The notes below the pieces were generated by a model that did no database searches, had not been told where the DNA came from, and was given only the letters and a program-made list of their open reading frames with translations. A stretch of DNA of 14,178 nt, from NCBI GenBank assembly GCA_046706345.1, contig JBJKPL010000213.1, positions 1-14,178 on the forward strand, written 5' to 3'. How positions within the stretch are numbered: the first letter of the stretch is position 1; the number at the start of each line of letters is the position of its first letter. A program made the position numbers and the translations under genes. This stretch comes from Sulfidibacterium sp046706345. GTDB taxonomy: Bacteria; Bacteroidota; Bacteroidia; Bacteroidales; F082. Positions 7,584 through 14,178 of this stretch are shown here, one piece after another.

Positions 7584-7903
7584 CTAAAAACTTTTTAGAA
7601 AAATAAAAAAGAAAGTGTACAAAAGTTAATATGTTATTGTCATTTATTATATAACTATGTTAACAGATTATAACGGGGCCGGATCCAACCGAAATCGGGG
7701 GTCGTTATTTATAATAATTTTAAATAAAGCAAAAGGCATTGTTTTCTGTTCTAAAAAAACATACATAAAATAAAGAAAATCAACAAAATAGAAAAAGAAG
7801 CCGTGATTCGGGAAACGACCTGATAAAATTCGTTTTTCAGGGGGGCCTGAAGGGATGAAAAATTATTTTTATTTTTTTAATATTTATTAGAATTTGTATT
7901 GAA

Positions 7904-7971
7904 TTTTTAATATTTTTGATTTTTGTTTGTGTTTTATATACACTTTGCTTAGTGGGTTTTTAACACAATAT
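7904..7971 (+). promoter_or_regulatory. Conserved regulatory module B, upstream of the susC side
   Basis: The same three blocks as upstream of the GH3 gene are present: TTTTTAATATTTTTG (7904-7918), TTTGTGTTT-TAT-ATACACTTTG (7926-7947) and AACACAATAT (7962-7971). A 7-nt insertion ATTTTTG (7919-7925) separates the first two, and 14 nt rather than 16 separates the last two. The near-palindrome GTGTTTnnnATACAC is at 7929-7943. The module points rightwards, towards the small ORF at 8003 and susC. It probably holds the promoter and operator of the transport operon. TATTTTTG at 7911-7918 matches TAnnTTTG, but the exact start site cannot be read from sequence. Confidence 0.6.
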
Positions 7972-7988
7972 AAAAAAAGAACAAAAAC

Positions 7989-7994
7989 AAGGAG
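7989..7994 (+). promoter_or_regulatory. Shine-Dalgarno sequence before the ORF at 8003
   Basis: AAGGAG stands 8 nt before ATG 8003. Such a strong purine motif is uncommon before genes in this window (none before susC, susD or the GH3 gene), so it is the main argument that this small frame is translated. Confidence 0.4.
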
Positions 7995-8002
7995 TTTTAT
8001 CA

Positions 8003-8248
8003 ATGATCCATCAAACGATAGCGGGGTTGGGAATATCTGTAAGTATCATATTGACAGCACTTCTGGTAGTAAGTGCCGTGCTTTTTTGCTTCAGAAATTC
8101 TGCAAACGTTACCGGGAAGGAAGTGGAAAAAAAAGATGACGGAGATTCTGATATCATAACCAGGAATGGTGAATTGGCAGGGTTTTTTGTCCCTTTTTTC
8201 ATTGTGCCGGTCTTTTTTTCGTGTGCTATATTAAATAGGTATCGGTGA
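8003..8248 (+). CDS. Possible small membrane protein, 81 aa, hypothetical
   Basis: The frame from ATG 8003 to TGA 8246-8248 encodes a peptide with two hydrophobic segments, residues about 7-29 (ISVSIILTALLVVSAVLF) and 57-77 (LAGFFVPFFIVPVFFSCAI). A charged linker lies between them (GKEVEKKDDGDSD), as in a helical-hairpin inner-membrane protein. A good Shine-Dalgarno sequence precedes it, and regulatory module B ends about 31 nt upstream. That geometry resembles the distance from module A to the GH3 ATG. Against it: codon use is AT-biased, I recognise no homologue, and it may simply lie in a long susC leader. If real, it is the first gene of the susCD transcript. Confidence 0.4.
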   Translation: MIHQTIAGLGISVSIILTALLVVSAVLFCFRNSANVTGKEVEKKDDGDSDIITRNGELAGFFVPFFIVPVFFSCAILNRYR

Positions 8249-8457
8249 AAGGGATCTTTCGGAAGTGAAAAATAATCATGTCTGTCCAACACAAATTATA
8301 ATAAAATGAAACAACAGAGATACTCAAATTATTTTCCTTAAAACTGGAAAAAGGAAGGAAGGCTTCCGACAAAATCTTCTTTCCTGATATAAAAAGTTTG
8401 CAACCTTCTTAGTTCTTTACATAATAATGTCAATAAGTGAAATTTAAATTTATTGTT
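8249..8457 (+). other. susC upstream leader
   Basis: 209 nt between the small ORF and the susC ATG. It contains a purine/pyrimidine inverted repeat, AGGAAGGAAG (8352-8361) and CTTCTTTCCT (8376-8385), 10 bp including one G-T pair. TTTG at 8397-8400 and TACATAAT at 8418-8425 could be a weak promoter. No coding potential is evident. Confidence 0.35.
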
Positions 8458-11400
8458 ATGAAAAAAATTCTATTTTTTATTCTGTTGCTTGGGCTTAGCG
8501 TACCAATGATAGCCCAGGTGACCGTCCAAGGAACGGTTAAATCCGCCAAAGACGGAAGCACGCTCCCGGGAGTTAGTATTTTGCAAAAAGGTACTAATTC
8601 AGGAACCGTTACCGATTTGAACGGACATTATTCGCTTACTGTTCCGAGCAACTCCACCTTGGTTTTTTCTTTTGTCGGTTTCCAGACAAAAGAAGTTGCT
8701 GTCAAGGGCCAGAAGACGATCAATGTTTCCTTAAGCCCCACCACAGTGGGTCTGGGTGAAGTGGTTGTCGTTGGTTACGGTACCGTGAAGAAAAGCCTGG
8801 TAACAGGTTCTATCTCTTCGGTTACCGCCAAAAGCATCGACAACAAGCCCATTACCCGGTTGGATGATGCTTTGCAGGGAATGACCTCCGGTGTTACGGT
8901 AGCTCAAAGTTCCGGTGCTCCGGGAAGTCAGCCTACCATTCGTATTCGTGGGGTAACCTCTATCAACAACAGTGATCCGTTGTACGTCGTCGACGGTGTT
9001 GTGATGAACGGAGGTCTTGAATACCTGAACCCCAACGATATCGCCTCCATCGAAGTATTGAAAGATGCAGCTTCCTGTGCTATTTATGGTGCCCGTGCTG
9101 CCAACGGTGTTGTTTTGGTTACCACCAAAAAAGGAAGAAAAGATGAACCGCTGCAAGTGAATTATAACATGCAGATGGGGATTCAGAATGTGATCAAAAA
9201 AGTGCAGCTTACCGATGCTTCGCAGTATATGCAATTGCGCAACGAATCGGTGATGAATGACGGCAATGCCCCCATTTTCACCGCCACTCAGATCAATGCT
9301 GCCGGTGCCGGAACGGATTGGCAAAACGAGATCTTCAGCTCGGCTCCTTATCAGAGCCACAGCGTAAGTGTTTCGGGAGGTTCCGATAATGCCACGTATT
9401 ATGTATCTGCAGGATACATCGACCAAAAAGGGATTGTAGATCCTTCCATCGCCTATAACAAGAGATTCTCCCTTACCAGCAACTCCACTTTTAAAATTGG
9501 TAAGTATGTTTCTGTTGGAGAATATCTGGGTTACACCTATGAAAAAAACAACGTAGGACTGAACACCAACAGTGAGTTCGGCGGTCCTTTGAGTTCGGCT
9601 TTGAACCTCGACCCCCTGACCCCTGTTTATGTCAGTGCTTCCGTGGGAGCTACCTATCCGCAGTATGCCCTTCAGACCGGCAACGGTATGTATTATGGTA
9701 TTTCCAAATATGTCGGTCAGGAAATGACCAACCCGCTGGCTTATATCCAAACCCAGTTAGGAAACGCCGGGTATTCCGATAACATGGTAGGAAATGCCTA
9801 CATCGATGTGCATCCCATTAAAGGCCTTTCCCTGAAATCACAGATCAATGTGAAGAAAGCCTACTGGGGATATAATTCCTTTACGCCGCTTTTCTATCTG
9901 AATGCAAACAACAGCAACACCAACATGGTGGTTCAGTATCGCTATACCAACCAGAACCTCTCCTGGAACTGGGACAATACCCTGGAATATACCAAAGAAA
10001 TCGGCAAACACAATTTTGCGCTGATGTTGGGTACCAGTGCCCTGAAAATTACCGGCTCCGGATTGAATGCCACCTATCAGGGGGAACCCGTGACCAACTA
10101 CCAGGACGCTTCATTTAACTATGCCCTGCCGACAGCACAGCGTATCGCCGGTGCCTATGACGACCAGGTGTATGCCATGAGCTCTCTTTTCGGAAGGTTG
10201 ACTTATAACTATGACCAGAAATATTTGTTTACCGGTATCCTGCGTCGGGATGGTTCTTCCAAATTCGGGACCAACAACCACTATGGTTATTTTCCGTCTG
10301 CACAGGTGGGCTGGGTTGTGAATCGTGAAAAATTCTTCCCCAAGACCAAAGTCCTCAACAATTTGAAACTTCGGGTTTCTTATGGTGTGGTCGGTAACGA
10401 TATGTCCCTGGGTTTCTTCCAGTACCAGTCTGTGATCGCCGGCGGCGGTGGAAACAACTATGTTTTCGGTAATGATCAATTGGGTATCGGATATTCCACG
10501 ACTTCTCCTGCCAACCCCGACCTGAAATGGGAGCAGACAAGTTCTTTGGATGCCGGTTTTGATGCTATCCTGTTCAACAGCCTGAGTGTTACTTTTGATT
10601 ATTATACCAAAAAAACCACCGGTATGTTGTTGCAGGTTCAGATTCCCGGTTTTGCCGGATATACCGCTGAACCCTGGTCCAATATTGGTGACCTGACCAA
10701 CAAGGGTTTTGAAATCGACCTGGGTTACAACAAAACCTTTGGTAAGGACTTCACGCTGAGTGTACACGGTAATTTTGCCTATAACAAAAATACCGTTACC
10801 TACCTGGGAGAAGGAAAACAATTCCTGGATGGTGGTGCTACTTTCCAGACCGCTTCTTACCCGATTACCCGTACCGCTGTCGGAGAACCTTATGGTGCTT
10901 TCTTCGGATTTGAAGAGCTCGGTGTTTTCCATTCACAACAGGAAATTGACAACTACAAAGACAAAAATGGTAATCTGATCCAGCCCAACGCCAAACCCGG
11001 CGATTTCAAATGGGCCGACCTCAACGGTGACGGAAAAATCGATCAGGCTGACCGTACGTTCCTCGGAACTCCGGTACCTCCCTATACCTATGGTATTACT
11101 GTAAATCTTGGATACAAAAACTGGGATTTCATGGTCTTCGGACAAGGTGTTTGGGGTAATAAAATCTTCCAGGCTTACAGACGTTTGGATATCACCACAG
11201 CCAACTATCCCATCGATGCTGTCAATGCCTGGACCATTGCCAACCCCAACAGCAATTTCCCCAGATTGTCGGATAGCGACCCGAATAACAACTTCCGTTA
11301 TCCTTCCAACTTCTATCTGCAAAATGGCGCTTACTTCCGTATCAAAACCATCCAGGTGGGCTATACTTTACCCAAACTGTGGATGAATGTTATCGGATTT

Positions 11401-11556
11401 AAAAGAGTCAGAGTTTATGCAAGCATAAGTAACTTGTTTACCCTTACCCAGTACACGGGATATGATCCTGAAGTAGGTGGTAGCAGCTATGGTATTGATC
11501 GTGGTATTTATCCGCAGTCAAGAAACTTTTTGATTGGTTTAAACGTAGGAATCTAA
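8458..11556 (+). CDS. susC: SusC/RagA family TonB-dependent outer-membrane transporter, 1032 aa
   Basis: The start at ATG 8458 gives the signal peptide MKKILFFILLLGLSVPMIAQ; an in-frame GTG at 8437 only adds seven residues before it. Residues about 20-93 form the N-terminal carboxypeptidase-regulatory-like domain (VTVQGTVKSAKDGSTLPGVS, TVTDLNGHYSL, FVGFQT). The region around 101-108 (GEVVVVGYGT) is the TonB-box-like SusC signature. The plug domain (about 125-227) has ALQGMTSGVTV, IRIRGVTSINNSDPLYVVDG and IEVLKDAASCAIYGARAANG. The rest is a 22-strand-type barrel ending SRNFLIGLNVGI, and WADLNGDGKIDQADR near 855 is a usual SusC barrel loop. It imports oligosaccharides across the outer membrane with its SusD lid. 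The length is normal and the gene intact. susD follows after 78 nt. Confidence 0.95.
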   Translation: MKKILFFILLLGLSVPMIAQVTVQGTVKSAKDGSTLPGVSILQKGTNSGTVTDLNGHYSLTVPSNSTLVFSFVGFQTKEVAVKGQKTINVSLSPTTVGLGEVVVVGYGTVKKSLVTGSISSVTAKSIDNKPITRLDDALQGMTSGVTVAQSSGAPGSQPTIRIRGVTSINNSDPLYVVDGVVMNGGLEYLNPNDIASIEVLKDAASCAIYGARAANGVVLVTTKKGRKDEPLQVNYNMQMGIQNVIKKVQLTDASQYMQLRNESVMNDGNAPIFTATQINAAGAGTDWQNEIFSSAPYQSHSVSVSGGSDNATYYVSAGYIDQKGIVDPSIAYNKRFSLTSNSTFKIGKYVSVGEYLGYTYEKNNVGLNTNSEFGGPLSSALNLDPLTPVYVSASVGATYPQYALQTGNGMYYGISKYVGQEMTNPLAYIQTQLGNAGYSDNMVGNAYIDVHPIKGLSLKSQINVKKAYWGYNSFTPLFYLNANNSNTNMVVQYRYTNQNLSWNWDNTLEYTKEIGKHNFALMLGTSALKITGSGLNATYQGEPVTNYQDASFNYALPTAQRIAGAYDDQVYAMSSLFGRLTYNYDQKYLFTGILRRDGSSKFGTNNHYGYFPSAQVGWVVNREKFFPKTKVLNNLKLRVSYGVVGNDMSLGFFQYQSVIAGGGGNNYVFGNDQLGIGYSTTSPANPDLKWEQTSSLDAGFDAILFNSLSVTFDYYTKKTTGMLLQVQIPGFAGYTAEPWSNIGDLTNKGFEIDLGYNKTFGKDFTLSVHGNFAYNKNTVTYLGEGKQFLDGGATFQTASYPITRTAVGEPYGAFFGFEELGVFHSQQEIDNYKDKNGNLIQPNAKPGDFKWADLNGDGKIDQADRTFLGTPVPPYTYGITVNLGYKNWDFMVFGQGVWGNKIFQAYRRLDITTANYPIDAVNAWTIANPNSNFPRLSDSDPNNNFRYPSNFYLQNGAYFRIKTIQVGYTLPKLWMNVIGFKRVRVYASISNLFTLTQYTGYDPEVGGSSYGIDRGIYPQSRNFLIGLNVGI

Positions 11557-11634
11557 TAAGAACTATCACCAAATTAAAAAGTAGTTCAATACATAAACTT
11601 ATGATATTGATATAAATATTAAAACTTGAAAGAA

Positions 11635-13191
11635 ATGAAACATAATAAATTAATAAGCGGCCTGGTGATCATGCTGAGTGCCGTATTAATTACCTCTTGC
11701 TCCGATTCCTTCCTGAATGTTAAACCAAAGGGAGAATCGCTCGAGTCCAATTATTATTCGACTCCCGCCGAGGCTTATGCAGGATTGGTAGCTGCTTATA
11801 GCGCTCTAAACACTGAAGCTGCCAATACTTATGCTGATCCCCTGGGAGCTGAAAACTCTGCTTCCGATGATTGTTATGCAGGAGGCGGTGGTCCTTCCGA
11901 TATGAGCCAATGGCAAGCCATGAATGACATGAGTCAGCTTACCCCGGCCCAGATGCCTGTTGATATGTGGAATGTGAATTTCGTCGGTGTGAAACAGAGC
12001 AATCTGTTGTTGTCGAAAATCGACGGGGTCCCCGGATTAAGCAGTGCCGATAAAGCACGCTATACTGCCGAGGCCAAATTCTTAAGAGCACATTATTATT
12101 TCAATCTGGTGGTATGGTTTGGAAATGTACCCTTGTTTACTTCTCCTCAGACTACCGCTCAGATCTATGCTGCCAAACAGGCCAAACCGGCTGATGTGTA
12201 TGCTCAGATCGAAAAAGACCTGACCGAAGCCATTCCGGATCTTCCGGTTACCGTGCCCACTTCGGAAAACGGCCGCGTAACCCAGGGTGCTGCTGAAGCA
12301 TTGTTGGGAAAAGTGTATCTCTATGAGAAAAAATATACCGATGCTGCCAATATTTTGAAAGACGTGAACGGAACACCCGGTGGAACCAGCCGTTTCGGTT
12401 ACCATCTGTTGGCCAATTATGGTGATATTTTCAATCCTAACAACAAATTCAACGCAGAATCTATCTTCGAAATCCAGAAAACCAGCTCCCAGAATTACGA
12501 CTGGGGTGCCTGGGGTCAGTTCAAATCCAATGTGTATGCACTGATGACCGGTCCGAGAGGATATGCTCAGACGGGTTCCAGCAGCACGGCTCCGAATTTC
12601 CTGTCGGGTTGGAGTTTTAACCCCATTACCCCCGACCTGGTGGATGCCATGGTGAAAAACGGTGTGTATGATCCACGGTATAAATATACCGTCATTAATC
12701 TGGACAGCCTTGTTACAGCAGGTCAGTGTACTTATGCCAAAGACCAGTGCTATGATGCCACAGGTTATTTCAGTTACAAATGGGCTCCATTGCTGCAGTA
12801 CACAAGCAGTGTTGGCGTGAAGGAACTGAATTTTGATCGGGATATTATTGAAATCCGTCTGGCAGATACCTATTTGATGGAAGCCGAAGCGCTGGTGATG
12901 GCCAATACGGACATGAGCCGTGCCCAGGCTTTACTCGACGCCGTTCGTGCCAGAGTAGGTCTACCGTCTGTCCCCGTGAATATGGCCAATATCAAACATG
13001 AACGTCGGATGGAGTTGGCTACTGAAGGAGTTCGTTATTTCGACCTCGTACGTTGGGGCGATGCCGCCAGTGTGTTGAACAATATGGAAAATGGAGTTTC
13101 GGAACACTTTACCACCGGTAAAAACGAAGTGTTGCCCATTCCGTTGTCCGAACTGACCAACACGCAGATGGTTCAAAATCCCGGCTATTAA
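11635..13191 (+). CDS. susD: SusD/RagB family glycan-binding lipoprotein, 518 aa
   Basis: ATG 11635 is preferred over an in-frame TTG at 11626. The signal peptide ends in the lipobox LITSC, with Cys22 lipidated and followed by SDSFLNVKPKGE, the classic SusD mature N-terminus. Residues about 130-230 hold TPR-like helices (AEAKFLRAHYYFNLVVWFGNVPLF and VYAQIEKDLTEAIPDLP). The C-terminal signature ERRMELATEGVRYFDLVRWG (about 455-475) and the end LPIPLSELTNTQMVQNPGY are diagnostic. It forms the hinged lid of SusC and binds oligosaccharide at the cell surface. The gene is intact and of normal length. A 12-bp inverted repeat lies just after the stop codon. Confidence 0.95.
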   Translation: MKHNKLISGLVIMLSAVLITSCSDSFLNVKPKGESLESNYYSTPAEAYAGLVAAYSALNTEAANTYADPLGAENSASDDCYAGGGGPSDMSQWQAMNDMSQLTPAQMPVDMWNVNFVGVKQSNLLLSKIDGVPGLSSADKARYTAEAKFLRAHYYFNLVVWFGNVPLFTSPQTTAQIYAAKQAKPADVYAQIEKDLTEAIPDLPVTVPTSENGRVTQGAAEALLGKVYLYEKKYTDAANILKDVNGTPGGTSRFGYHLLANYGDIFNPNNKFNAESIFEIQKTSSQNYDWGAWGQFKSNVYALMTGPRGYAQTGSSSTAPNFLSGWSFNPITPDLVDAMVKNGVYDPRYKYTVINLDSLVTAGQCTYAKDQCYDATGYFSYKWAPLLQYTSSVGVKELNFDRDIIEIRLADTYLMEAEALVMANTDMSRAQALLDAVRARVGLPSVPVNMANIKHERRMELATEGVRYFDLVRWGDAASVLNNMENGVSEHFTTGKNEVLPIPLSELTNTQMVQNPGY

Positions 13192-13210
13192 TCCATTTAC
13201 CGAAAAGGTC

Positions 13211-13255
13211 ATGGGACCGTCTTTATCTCATAACGTGATTTTTAGACGGTCCCAT
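13211..13255 (+). terminator. Hairpin after susD, possible attenuating terminator or mRNA-stabilising element
   Basis: ATGGGACCGTCT (13211-13222) and AGACGGTCCCAT (13244-13255) form a perfect 12-bp stem with a 21-nt loop, starting 19 nt after the susD stop. No clear T-run follows (TGATTCCCTTTCC), so full termination is doubtful. It may protect the susCD message from 3' decay or reduce read-through to the lipoprotein gene. Confidence 0.5.
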
Positions 13256-13284
13256 TGATTCCCTTTCCAGGATTGAGTGAGGAA

Positions 13285-13302
13285 AATGAAATAGATTTCA
13301 TT
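13285..13302. repeat. Palindrome upstream of the PKD lipoprotein gene
   Basis: AATGAAAT (13285-13292) and ATTTCATT (13295-13302) form a perfect inverted repeat with a 2-nt centre, 37 nt before ATG 13339. The form is operator-like; it may also be chance in AT-rich DNA. Confidence 0.3.
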
Positions 13303-13338
13303 AGATACTATTGCTAGTTGAATAAAAAAACAATCACA

Positions 13339-14178
13339 ATGAATACGAAAATTAAAATTTTATCGATCATCAGTGCCGCTTTAATCATTGGCTTTACTTT
13401 TACCAGTTGCCAAAAGGAAAAGTATTCGCTGGGACCCTTCAGTGCGCCTGCTGATCTTACCCTGTCCCCAACCATCGTGGGTCAGGCCGATACCCTGCCG
13501 AACGGAGACGGTTCCGGCAAGGTCATTTTAAACGTTTCTGCTAAAAATGCCGCTTTATACAAAGTGGATTTTGGCGACGGATCAGCCCCGATCATGACCC
13601 AGAGTTTTCCGGTTAACAAAGCCTACACGGGACAGGTCGGTACTTTCAAATATGGGATCACCGTTACCGCCTATGGCGTGGCAGGTGCTACTACCACGGT
13701 TTCAAAAACGGATTCCATTACTGTCTTTTATGCTTATCATGTCCCCGCCAATGTGTTGACCATGGTTACCAACAATTCCGCTACCGGAAAACGCTGGAAG
13801 GTAGACAGTACCGCCGTAGGCAACATGGGTCTGGGCCCTGATTATTCGTTCTATCCGGACTGGTATGCTGCCGCTCCTGGTGATAAATCTGGTACCGGTC
13901 TTTATACCAATGTCTATACCTTTACCAACGATGGTGTCTTTGTGGATTCTACCTACAATAGGATTTTTGGTTCCATCGATTATTTTAATCAGGATTTCCA
14001 GAACCCGGCACCTGGTGTTTCTGCATATAATAATGGTTCTGTTGACTGGATCTTATACTGGCCCACCTATTCCACCAAGTATACTTTCTCGGGTGACGAC
14101 GCTAGTGGTAACAGCAATACCGGCGTAGCCATTGATTTCCAAAAACCAGGTTCGGTGGGTTATTATATTGGAACCCAA
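13339..14178 (+). CDS. PKD-domain surface lipoprotein (SusE-position glycan-binding protein), 3' truncated by window edge
   Basis: ATG 13339 opens a frame that stays open to the window end, giving 280 residues. The signal peptide MNTKIKILSIISAALIIGF ends in a lipobox with Cys24 (TSCQKEKY), so it is a lipoprotein, probably surface exposed. Residues about 41-130 are a PKD-like immunoglobulin fold (LTLSPTIVGQADTLPNG, KVDFGDGSAP at 75-84, KYGITVTAYG). From about 139 a second domain begins (VLTMVTNNSATGKRWKVD, GLGPDYSFYPDWYAAAP), rich in Trp, Tyr and Gly as in carbohydrate-binding modules. It lies third after susC and susD, where a surface glycan-binding protein is usual. PKD lipoproteins in this place are common in beta-glucan (laminarin-type) PULs. 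The function is inferred from family and position. Confidence 0.88.
   Translation, partial: MNTKIKILSIISAALIIGFTFTSCQKEKYSLGPFSAPADLTLSPTIVGQADTLPNGDGSGKVILNVSAKNAALYKVDFGDGSAPIMTQSFPVNKAYTGQVGTFKYGITVTAYGVAGATTTVSKTDSITVFYAYHVPANVLTMVTNNSATGKRWKVDSTAVGNMGLGPDYSFYPDWYAAAPGDKSGTGLYTNVYTFTNDGVFVDSTYNRIFGSIDYFNQDFQNPAPGVSAYNNGSVDWILYWPTYSTKYTFSGDDASGNSNTGVAIDFQKPGSVGYYIGTQ

Larger units (their letters stand above)
7479..8002. other. AT-rich divergent intergenic region between the NUDIX regulator and the susC side
   Basis: About 520 nt with no credible gene. It carries the regulator promoter (7552-7583), a half-site (7612-7619), a small hairpin with a UUCG loop (7819-7841: CCTGA and AAAA arms, one bulged T) and regulatory module B (7904-7971). 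From about 7590 to 7990 it is rich in A and T homopolymer runs, as expected of a regulatory spacer. Confidence 0.6.

Noticed and set aside
7927..8139. 70-codon plus-strand frame overlapping the small membrane ORF
   Set aside because: It begins inside regulatory module B, is not preceded by a ribosome-binding sequence and has no protein-like features; the frame at 8003 is the better candidate.
8247..8260. GAAAG-ggat-CTTTC hairpin after the small ORF as a terminator
   Set aside because: The stem is only 5 bp and no T-run follows.
8731..9750. Long minus-strand open frame (339 codons) inside susC
   Set aside because: It lies wholly antisense to a clear SusC barrel/plug sequence, its translation shows no family features, and its openness follows from the codon bias of the plus-strand gene.
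10111..10932. Minus-strand open frame (273 codons) inside susC
   Set aside because: Same situation: antisense shadow of an intact SusC gene with no recognisable protein motifs.
13865..14128. 87-codon plus-strand frame near the right edge
   Set aside because: It lies out of frame within the PKD lipoprotein gene, whose frame is open from 13339 with signal peptide, lipobox and domain features.

Overview
The window looks like a chromosomal piece of a Bacteroidota (Bacteroidetes) genome. The evidence is a SusC/SusD outer-membrane glycan-uptake pair, lipoproteins with typical lipoboxes, TAnnTTTG-like promoter elements, starts that mostly lack Shine-Dalgarno sequences, and AT-rich intergenic DNA around moderately GC-rich genes. 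I cannot name the genus from sequence alone. I see no tRNA, rRNA, CRISPR array, transposase or integrase.

Left part (1-3750), housekeeping and envelope genes. A LuxE-type acyl-protein synthetase, truncated by the window edge, is followed by a conserved 82-residue protein (961-1209, +). Facing them on the minus strand is a tight pair, an LpxH-like metallophosphoesterase (3631-2753) and a TIGR00661/PF13528-type GT-B glycosyltransferase (2746-1760) 6 nt apart, then a small lipocalin-like lipoprotein (1670-1278). This looks like cell-surface lipid or glycolipid metabolism.

Right part (3710-14178), a polysaccharide utilization locus (PUL). A periplasmic GH3 beta-glucosidase/exo-glucanase (6060-3781, -) has a strong terminator. 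It is preceded by a NUDIX-fold transcriptional regulator of the NrtR/AraR type with a degenerate Nudix box (7478-6738, -), which has its own perfect-hairpin terminator. Across a 979-nt AT-rich intergenic region lie susC (8458-11556, +), susD (11635-13191, +) and a PKD-domain surface lipoprotein that runs off the right edge (13339-14178+, +). Inferred flow: the PKD lipoprotein and SusD bind glycan at the surface, SusC imports oligosaccharides with TonB energy, and GH3 trims glucosyl residues in the periplasm. The gene set resembles beta-glucan (laminarin-type) PULs, but the substrate is inferred.

The most interesting signal is regulatory. The upstream regions of the GH3 gene and of the susCD side share three sequence blocks in the same order and orientation, including the near-palindrome GTGTTTnnnATACAC. 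This points to one regulator, plausibly the NUDIX protein between them, controlling both arms. The susC-side copy lies about 55 nt upstream of an AAGGAG-preceded 81-codon ORF for a putative two-helix membrane protein, about 500 nt before susC. I see no clearly new defence, mobile or enzymatic system; the novelty is in this regulatory layout.
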